DNA of 64,000 nt from Distichodus sexfasciatus (lineage: Eukaryota; Chordata; Actinopteri; Characiformes; Distichodontidae). The stretch is taken from assembly GCA_032718565.1 (NCBI GenBank), contig JAVGVS010000044.1, positions 372,001 to 436,000 on the forward strand, in the 5' to 3' direction. Positions 60,501 to 64,000 of the stretch are shown here, piece after piece; within the stretch, counting starts at the first letter, position 1; each line of letters opens with the position of its first letter. The notes beneath the pieces are model-generated. The model saw only the letters and a list, made by a program, of their open reading frames with translations. It was not told the DNA's origin and did no database searches. The position numbers and the translations under genes were made by a program.

Positions 60501-63264
60501 GCTGAAAAACTTACCCTTTCCATCCTAAAAACGTGACTTTCTTGAGGTGAGGAATTCAATTCCAGCAGAATGTTAAAAGTTTCTGTTTTGACCGCTCTAA
60601 TATTTACGGTAAATAAACTCGTTGACTAGCGTGAAGATATTTCTCCGGAATCCATCTCCGTCTCCCGAGTTCAGTTAACCTAACGCAGGTAGGCTGTCCG
60701 TGTGGCTGTGAATGCGGCGTAGGCTACCGTAAATACAAACGTAGCCGCAGCCGCACCAAGTGTCTGTGAGTGCTACGTTCGATAGTCAACTTCAAAGGCA
60801 GATTTCTCCGTTTCTCACTTGGCGTGACAGGAGAAACCCGACTCCTTTGAATGTTGATATCTCAGTCATATGTCGTCCGATTCATTCGATATAGGTATCG
60901 TTATGAAGCTTGATTTATGCCCTTTCATGAAAACATAACTCAATTTTGAACATTTGCGACAAGCAACTGGTTTTGCCGTGGATGGTCACATATATTAATG
61001 AATTTGTTTTAAAAGTGTACTAAAGCACAGATGTCAAGTATAACTGTGATGTAGTTAGCTACTTTTTCCTCTGTAGCTTGTAGTGTGGCTAACTACTATA
61101 TTAAAACAGGAGCTTGTAGTAGAATTTAGTTACTTTTAATCAGTTTGTTGTTTGAAAAGCTTCCATTTAAAAGCAGCTGAACACCGGTCAACATCTCAAG
61201 ACTGCAGACAGCCGCCAGTCAGCAGTCTACGAAGATCATACTGTTCACTGTCTACCGATTTTCAACGGCTCAATGACTAGATCTGATCTCTTCTAATTCA
61301 CACTTTCAGCATGCAGCGCAACCTTGAGGACCGGTAGGTGAGAAATGACTCAGGAGAGCAGCAGCGCTAGTGAAGGTTACAGAGTTAAAAGCCTGTCAGA
61401 ACCAATAATGGACGTCTGTTGCAGATATTTAACCCCTTTTAGTCAGGGAGGTTGCTTTTGAACATCAGCTTTTCAAGTTACAAGCTCCTTGTGATTAAAA
61501 GTATCTAAGCTACAGCCAAGCTTTGGTTTTAAAATATAGAAGTCAGCTACACTACAAGCTACAGGGAAAAAGTAGCTACATCCAAGCTGTTTCATCCAGT
61601 AATACTTGATTTTTTATGCTGTAAGATACTCTTAATGCAAAAATTTTACTGAATATATTTTCCAATTTTATTAACAATTTAATAACATTATTTAAAACTC
61701 ATTTTCCACTCATCATTTAAAACATCTCCTGTGTAATTTCTCATGCTCACATGAAACTTACATTTTATTACTTTTTTTTCATTTTCTCCTTTAGAGGTTC
61801 GGAAGATTTGGTTCAAACGTAAAAGTGAAAAAGAAACAGAAAATAGAAAGCTCCTTTGAGTCTCAGATAAAATGAATGTAAAATTTTTGTTCTAAATTAA
61901 TTTGCTGTATAATAAATTTGGCTGTGATTTAGATAATGCTAAACCTCTTTTACAAACACAATATCTGTTTCCTTGTTGTGTCACAGCACGGACTTTTGAA
62001 GATATCAGAGGAATTAAACTGCTAAGATGATTTTATTTCCTAGAGTGTAGTTTAAATTTCAGCTGGTGTGAAATAAGCGGGAAGACTTGACGATGAAAGA
62101 GTTGCACTCGTCTTAAAATGCCCAGCAACACCTGAGCGTCAGCACTGCTGCGCACAGATAAGGATGTTTGTGTTCATTTCCGTTTAGCGCTTGGGGATTT
62201 TATTTTTATTTTAGTTTTTTTATTCTTCCCTCCCTTATTGCGAGAGCACAGCTTTGAGGTGCTTTCACAGGGTTTCGTCCTCCGTATTCCTATTACTTTT
62301 ATCACATGTGGCAAAAAAATATGAGATGCATATTTGAAAAATGCACCTGTAAGGAAGACTGGGACTTGGTGTTGAAGCTGGAGTTCGCACAAATAAGGAA
62401 TGAAATCTCATCGTGAGTTGCATAAATCTGACATAGACTTATAGGTGTGTGGAATATGAGCAGGTATTAGCAAAACCCAGCCTACTAATCTTCACAAATG
62501 CTTGCTGCGTTCAAATTTTCAAATTGTGCAATGTTGCTGTGACAAAGGCTTTCTCTCACTTATGTATGTCACACAGTGCACCACAATGAAAGGTGACCTC
62601 TGTATTGACCCATCCATGAAGGAGCAGCACCCAGGGAGCAGTGCTTAGAGACAGTATCTTGCTCATGAGTCCCTGAGTACCTGAAAAAGGAATTAGTACT
62701 TTGTAGTTTGGGAAGAGTGCTACTTAAGTGGTATTATTATACCACTTATAAATGAATACTACTTCAGCAATGTAACAGCAGTTGGTGGCGTAATGGTAGA
62801 AGGTCGCAGGTTCGAATCCAGGACCGGTATAGTTACCACTGAGGTACTCATGAGCAAGGTACTGTCCCCAAGCACTGTTCCCCGGGCGCTGCCCTTGTTA
62901 GCTGCCCACTGCTCATTCATGGATGGGTCAAATGCAGAGGTCACATTTCGTTGTGGTGCACTGATGCTTTGCTGTAGTGTGTTCACAATGACAAAAAAAT
63001 CACTCACTTTCACTTAAGTACAAACATTCAGTACTCTTTCCACCTGAAACTTTAATATGTATTGTGGTGTTAATGTAATTGCTGTGTGTTAGGAGTGAAA
63101 ATGCAGAAGCAAACCTCCGATTTCTGCGGTGGCTGTGATGTTTACGCCCTCTATGCTTTATTCGTCTTTTCCTCTCCTTCGTTTCCACGACTGCTTCCTC
63201 CACCTCCTCCTCCTCCGTCTTGGTGGCTTTAGTTTCAGGAGCCAAGCAAACTGAGGTTTCCAAT
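34830..63264 (-). CDS. srrm4: Serine/arginine repetitive matrix protein 4 (nSR100), 5' end outside window
   Basis: SRRM4 is a nuclear, neuron-enriched splicing activator that promotes microexon inclusion with the core machinery through its C-terminal eMIC domain. Eleven exons join in phase: 63264-63115, 55655-55566, 55242-55159, 55046-55020, 51242-51156, 45450-45312, 40321-40017, 38279-38091, 37170-37066, 36089-35961 and 35070-34830. They give about 514 codons. Order of signals: an acidic then Lys/Arg-rich part, poly-Lys blocks (PPKAKKKKKKSERRRRR, then RKKKKKKSKRSSKK), DYDSGNDTCSPPSS and DSGSDSGNS, a long RS region, then ARKRPIPYYSPSPSSSSSSS, the hallmark of the eMIC domain. Human SRRM4 is about 611 residues. 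Its neighbour hspb8 agrees with human gene order. Oddities are exon 36089-35961, where the eMIC part is out of frame, and an unexpected C-terminus. Confidence 0.9.
35961..36089 (-). CDS. srrm4: srrm4 exon preceding the eMIC core, eMIC segment out of frame
   Basis: It is 129 nt, phase 2 to 2, with acceptor CTCACTGAAAG and a weak donor GTGCTT. The spliced frame is open: RALKARLKLSEETVSQARRC, then EPRLHEHRPRFTQPSGG, then SLRIT joined to SARKRP. The conserved eMIC words RDSPSHLEAR are present but lie in another frame in the middle of the exon. RIT, which should follow them, is back in the spliced frame. The sequence is clearly homologous; its correctness is doubtful. Confidence 0.6.
36405..36690. 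repeat. (ATT)n microsatellite
   Basis: ATT trinucleotide runs at 36408-36428 and 36617-36690, in the srrm4 intron upstream of exon 36089-35961. Confidence 0.9.
37066..37170 (-). CDS. srrm4: srrm4 RS-region exon (105 nt)
   Basis: The acceptor is TTTGCTTTAAG and the donor GTACAG; phase 2 to 2. It reads LYSRSSSYSVDSRKGSVC, then SVSSRRSTKHSRYTPD, an SR-type segment. It could also join directly to exon 35070-34830 in frame. Confidence 0.85.
37334..37893 (+). mobile_element. Tc1-like transposon, internally deleted
   Basis: 560 bp bounded by TA on each side. The terminal inverted repeats are about 35 bp and near perfect, starting CAGTACTGTGCAAAAGTTTT. It holds only the 3' end of a Tc1-type transposase frame and an internal 27-bp repeat (TTGTAGGATTATAGTC..., 2.5 copies) at about 37545-37618. 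It is non-autonomous. Confidence 0.9.
37621..37749 (+). pseudogene. Tc1-like transposase, C-terminal fragment
   Basis: The frame reads WLVLQDVWNNLPAEFLQKLC, then PRRTDAVLKAKGGHTKY and a stop. The ending RR..AVL.AKGGHTKY is the usual C-terminus of Tc1/mariner-family DDE transposases. The catalytic domain and DNA-binding part are missing, so it is inactive. Confidence 0.9.
38091..38279 (-). CDS. srrm4: srrm4 RS-region exon (189 nt)
   Basis: The acceptor is GTTGTTTAAG and the donor GTGGGG; phase 2 to 2. It contains ARSLSPSPVRYRSESRFRSR, then SRSSRSYRWERYSRSRSGSS, typical of an SR matrix protein. Confidence 0.88.
38415..39585. mobile_element. hAT-type non-autonomous transposon with 8-bp target duplication
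   Basis: 1171 bp with inverted ends TAGAGGTGTGAATT / AATTTCAACACCCCTA. The perfect 8-bp direct repeat TGTGAAGC lies on both sides (38407-38414 and 39586-39593), as expected for hAT insertions. Subterminal DNA has ATTCGATTCGAT and TGCATCGATGCAG palindromes. No transposase is visible; the interior is partly GC-rich. Confidence 0.9.
39590..39668 (-). mobile_element. SINE fragment (family A)
   Basis: Contains GGGAGCAGTGCTTGGAGACG and GGTACCTTGCTCATTAGTACC in reverse orientation, directly next to the hAT target duplication. Confidence 0.7.
39747..39892 (+). mobile_element. SINE copy (family A), internally deleted
   Basis: The head GTTGCGTAACAGTTAGGGCG and box B-like GGTTCAAGTCC are followed directly by the tail half (TTTCGTTGTGGTGCACTGTG, AATAATCACTCACTTTCACT). 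It is opposite in orientation to the fragment at 39590. Confidence 0.8.
39903..39985. mobile_element. Tc1-like element end
   Basis: CAGTACTGACAAAAGTCTTGAGCCACTTC resembles the end of a second Tc1-like family. A related end is at about 27947-28030 (TACTGTACAAAAGTCTTGAG). Neither has a partner end or transposase here. Confidence 0.5.
40017..40321 (-). CDS. srrm4: srrm4 exon with DSGND/DSGNS motifs (305 nt)
   Basis: The acceptor is TGCCCCTTGCAG and the donor GTGAGA; phase 0 to 2. It reads VKLSRPGLEALNKTLP, then RADYDSGNDTCSPPSSKTG, then DRDSGSDSGNSLSSYESP and ASSVFNKVK. The YDSGNDT.SPPS block is a strong SRRM4 signature. Confidence 0.93.
42155..42440. repeat. Dispersed repeat, inverted copy of 12560-12845
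   Basis: Reverse complement of the repeat in the small heat shock protein intron: CTTCAGCGTTGCTAGAAGC, TTTGGTCTACAGATGCAAGC, CAACCTTCATTTTGTTG. It lies in a large srrm4 intron. Confidence 0.7.
44265..45175. repeat. Minisatellite with 20-bp unit
   Basis: A degenerate 20-bp unit, consensus TTTTGCATTCATGTTGTGGC, repeats for about 900 bp (some 45 copies). The 178-codon open frame at 44380-44916 is a by-product: the unit is not a multiple of three and the peptide is just Phe/Leu/Cys/Ile strings. Confidence 0.9.
45312..45450 (-). CDS. srrm4: srrm4 exon (139 nt)
   Basis: The acceptor is TTGTTCGTTTAG and the donor GTAAGT; phase 2 to 0. It reads SEDHGKSGFQDIGRRAEEQR, then CLEWGSAVKLTSKISSKCC. It is less conserved but in the expected place between the RS linker and the DSGND exon. 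Confidence 0.75.
47112..47896. mobile_element. Non-autonomous DNA transposon, CpG-rich
   Basis: The inverted ends are TAAGGCCCCGTCCAC and GGATGGGGCCTTA. The interior is GC/CpG-rich with self-complementary words (GCATTCAGCGTGGACTGAATGC). Several overlapping frames on both strands are shadows. Confidence 0.7.
47938..48315. mobile_element. hAT-like short repeat (family B), near full length
   Basis: It runs from TAGGAGTGTAACTACATCG through GAACGTCAATCAGACATCAT-type words, CTCAGGAATAAAAATGTCAA and GTGATTTGATATGAATTGAA to ATTGTGATGAAACTTGCAG. Confidence 0.65.
48895..49090. repeat. Minisatellite, about 66-bp unit, three copies
   Basis: Units of the form GAGATGAGRCCRAGACCAGG, GTGAGACCGAGA, AAGACCAARACTCTGAARGA. 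A matching 22-residue periodicity on the minus strand creates spurious open frames. Confidence 0.8.
50770..50990. mobile_element. hAT-like short repeat fragment (family B)
   Basis: TTGTTGATCATTAAATCGAT, GCATCAGTGTAG and AATAGACCTGCTGTTCAAGG, TATATGATGTCTGATTGATG are family B words. Confidence 0.5.
51156..51242 (-). CDS. srrm4: srrm4 exon (87 nt)
   Basis: The acceptor is ATTTGGCTTCAG and the donor GTGAGG; phase 2 to 2. It reads SRSDTHHRRRSRRTQTQSP, then DWPSSSTDN, an Arg/Ser/His-rich segment like the mammalian KSHRHRHHR region. Confidence 0.85.
53340..53520. mobile_element. Fragment of the family C inverted-repeat element
   Basis: CTACTTGTGATTAAATGTAT, CTTAGCTACAGTCGCGCTCC and ACATCCAGTAATATGTAATAG match the right arm of the element at 61045-61610. 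Confidence 0.55.
53740..54345. repeat. TC-rich tract with (ATCT)n
   Basis: A plus-strand pyrimidine tract with a clean (ATCT)n block at about 53852-53911 and (CT)n runs at 54081-54117 and 54249-54282. Frames over 200 codons here are Ser/Leu artefacts. Confidence 0.92.
55020..55046 (-). CDS. srrm4: srrm4 27-nt microexon
   Basis: The acceptor is TCTCTCTCCCACAG and the donor GTACGT. It codes S-SASKKRRH-G, joining SKRHS to GSRSD in frame. The KKRRH word agrees with the mammalian protein at this point. Confidence 0.8.
55047..55158 (-). other. srrm4: Short srrm4 intron with (GT)n after the donor
   Basis: This 112-nt intron has a GT-rich tract (read on the minus strand) starting a few bases past the donor GTAGTT and a pyrimidine-rich 3' end. 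UG repeats are known binding sites for CELF-type splicing factors. Confidence 0.75.
55159..55242 (-). CDS. srrm4: srrm4 Lys-rich exon (84 nt)
   Basis: The acceptor is GCTGTTTGTCCAG and the donor GTAGTT; phase 2 to 2. It reads SRSSSPLHIRKKKKKKSKR, then SSKKSKRH. A second acceptor 15 nt further in (CTCTTCCAG) would drop five residues in frame. Confidence 0.88.
55366..55500. repeat. (TC)n-(TA)n microsatellite
   Basis: Lies in the 323-nt srrm4 intron between exons 55655-55566 and 55242-55159. Confidence 0.9.
55566..55655 (-). CDS. srrm4: srrm4 Lys/Arg-rich exon (90 nt)
   Basis: The acceptor is TTTTTCTCCAG and the donor GTCAGC; phase 2 to 2. It reads SVSPNADFSPRPPKAKKKK, then KKSERRRRRE, corresponding to the mammalian PPP...GKKKKKK region. 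Confidence 0.9.
57330..57458. mobile_element. hAT-like short repeat fragment (family B)
   Basis: GTATTATGTCTGATCAATAT, GTGTATCGATGTATCGGTG and an end in TTTTTACACTCCTAG. Confidence 0.5.
57880..58115. repeat. GGAGG/GGAAGGAT purine repeat
   Basis: A degenerate GGATGAAGGAGG-type repeat on the plus strand. Minus-strand Pro/Ser frames are artefacts. Confidence 0.9.
59915..59995 (+). mobile_element. SINE tail fragment (family A)
   Basis: AGATCACATTTCGGTGCACT, then GTGTTCACAATGACAAAATA and ATCACTCACTTTCA. Confidence 0.7.
60386..60995. mobile_element. Non-autonomous DNA transposon, 610 bp
   Basis: Inverted ends of about 30 bp: CATATGTGACTCTGCACGGC then AAAACCAGT on the left; the right end reverse-complemented reads ATATGTGACCATCCACGGCA then AAACCAGT. 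The interior is CpG-rich (TACCGTAAATAC, GTAGCCGCAGCCGCACC). No transposase. The superfamily is not assigned. Confidence 0.8.
61045..61610. mobile_element. MITE with long inverted repeats (family C, complete)
   Basis: The left arm (GTAGTTAGCTACTTTTTCCT, CTGTAGCTTGTAGTGTGGC, TACTTTTAATCA) is complementary to the right arm (TGATTAAAAGTATCTAAGC, CTACACTACAAGCTACAGGG, AAAAAGTAGCTACATCC). Arms of about 110 bp enclose about 290 bp of GC-richer DNA. Confidence 0.8.
62567..62692 (-). mobile_element. SINE fragment (family A)
   Basis: CACACAGTGCACCACAATGA, ACCCATCCATGAAGGAGCAG, GGGAGCAGTGCTTAGAGACA in reverse orientation. It is head-to-head with the copy at 62772. Confidence 0.75.
62772..63014 (+). mobile_element. 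tRNA-derived SINE (family A), best copy
   Basis: The tRNA-like head GTTGGTGGCGTAATGGTAG and a box B GGTTCGAATCC at about 62809 are RNA polymerase III promoter parts. The body reads GTACTCATGAGCAAGGTACT, GTCCCCAAGCACTG and GCTGCCCACTGCTCATTC, then GGTCACATTTCGTTGTGGTG. The tail is TGTTCACAATGACA, AATCACTCACTTTCACTT. At least ten copies or fragments are in the window. The head does not fold as an intact tRNA, so this is not a tRNA gene. Confidence 0.88.
63115..63264 (-). CDS. srrm4: srrm4 exon (150 nt), most 5' exon in the window
   Basis: The acceptor is GTGTGTCGACAG and the exon ends CGGAG before GTTTGC; phase 2 to 2. It reads LETSVCLAPETKATKTEEEE, then VEEAVVETKERKRRIKH and HHSHRRNR. This is an acidic-to-basic segment. 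The start codon and first exon(s) lie beyond 64000. The donor is weak. Confidence 0.78.
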
Positions 63265-63719
63265 CTGTCGACACACGAAGAGTAAAAGAGAATTTGAAGT
63301 CGGGCTGAAGTTGTTTTTTGATGTCACATCAATAATTCAAACATTGTTTGATGTTCACACTTGACTTTTGTGAACTCTGCTGCCAGATACAAGGTTTGAT
63401 CCTTTTCAACTCAGTTCTTGTTTAGTCAATTTTTTTTAACCACATGACATCGAGGCTCAGCATCATCTAAATAACTTATTTTCGGTAAGCCTAAGAAAAA
63501 GACTTCTATATCTATTTGTAGAGCAGATGAATATTTCTAATGTTAATCTCTCCTCCAGGCTGATAGTAGACATGTGCACTCTGCTTCATCTTATGACTTC
63601 ATAACACGAGTTCACAAGGCGAGATTTGTACAGTTAAACATGCCAGAAAACAGAGTAGGAAAAGATTTGATGGGCACTAACTTTGTGGGAGTCAAAATCC
63701 AAATATAGCATGTAATCTT

Positions 63720-64000
63720 CAAAAAAAAAAAAAGAATAATTATAACAATAATAATAAATAAATAAATAAAATAAATAATAATATCCCAGAATATAATTCA
63801 AACCCAATATTTTTGGGTAGAATTTTTGCAGTGTTCTAGTGTTCTTGCATCACCAATCACTGCTGCTGCTTGTGAAATTATTATTATTATTATTATTATT
63901 ATACATATTAAACCTCATTGTTCAGATTTTTCAGTGGCTTTTGCACTACGACAAAAGTTTGGCACTTGGTCGTTTCCACTTGCTTTATTATTATTATTAT
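63720..64000. repeat. A-rich, (AAT)n and (ATT)n runs in an srrm4 intron
   Basis: A(13) at about 63721, (AATA)n at 63748-63781, (ATT)n at 63878-63901 and again at the window edge. No exon is seen between 63265 and 64000. Confidence 0.85.

Noticed and set aside
62772..62860. tRNA gene
   Set aside because: Box B is good, but the head lacks a full cloverleaf and continues into a SINE body found at many places in the window.

Overview
The window looks like nuclear DNA of a ray-finned fish. It has AT-rich introns, many short tRNA-derived SINEs, hAT-like and Tc1-like DNA transposon remnants, and long microsatellites. It also carries the vertebrate srrm4-hspb8 gene neighbourhood, which is known next to each other on human chromosome 12. 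The exact species cannot be read from the sequence; an ostariophysan such as a catfish, characin or knifefish is a guess. All coding calls below were assembled by hand from splice sites, reading phase and remembered family motifs; no alignment was run.

Layout, left to right. 1-8.4 kb: mostly dispersed repeats, an imperfect 0.9-kb tandem duplication, a CpG-rich patch near 4.8-5.5 kb, and one unassigned 267-bp exon-like open segment at 6.1-6.4 kb. 8.5-13.6 kb (+): a five-exon small heat shock protein gene, HSPB1-like through the alpha-crystallin domain. It has an unusual acidic Glu/Gln-rich C-terminal extension of about 184 residues coded by two extra exons. 13.6-16.4 kb: repeats and a long GA-rich tract. 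18.2-27.3 kb (-): hspb8 in three exons, convergent with the first gene. Both genes have a 64-nt middle exon at the same place in the alpha-crystallin domain. 27.3-34.8 kb: hspb8 upstream region, repeats, and a repeat-poor AT-rich stretch that may be the srrm4 3' UTR. 34.8-64 kb (-): eleven exons of srrm4 (nSR100), the neuronal microexon splicing activator. Its first exon or exons lie beyond the right edge.

The main surprises are in reading frame. hspb8 exon 1 is split over three frames. The srrm4 exon upstream of the core eMIC exon carries a recognisable eMIC segment out of frame between two compensating shifts. The srrm4 C-terminus departs from the long SR-rich tail expected from mammals. 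Either the assembly has residual 1-2 nt errors or these are real lesions; read data would decide. No bacterial-type systems, CRISPR arrays, rRNA genes or functional tRNA genes were seen.
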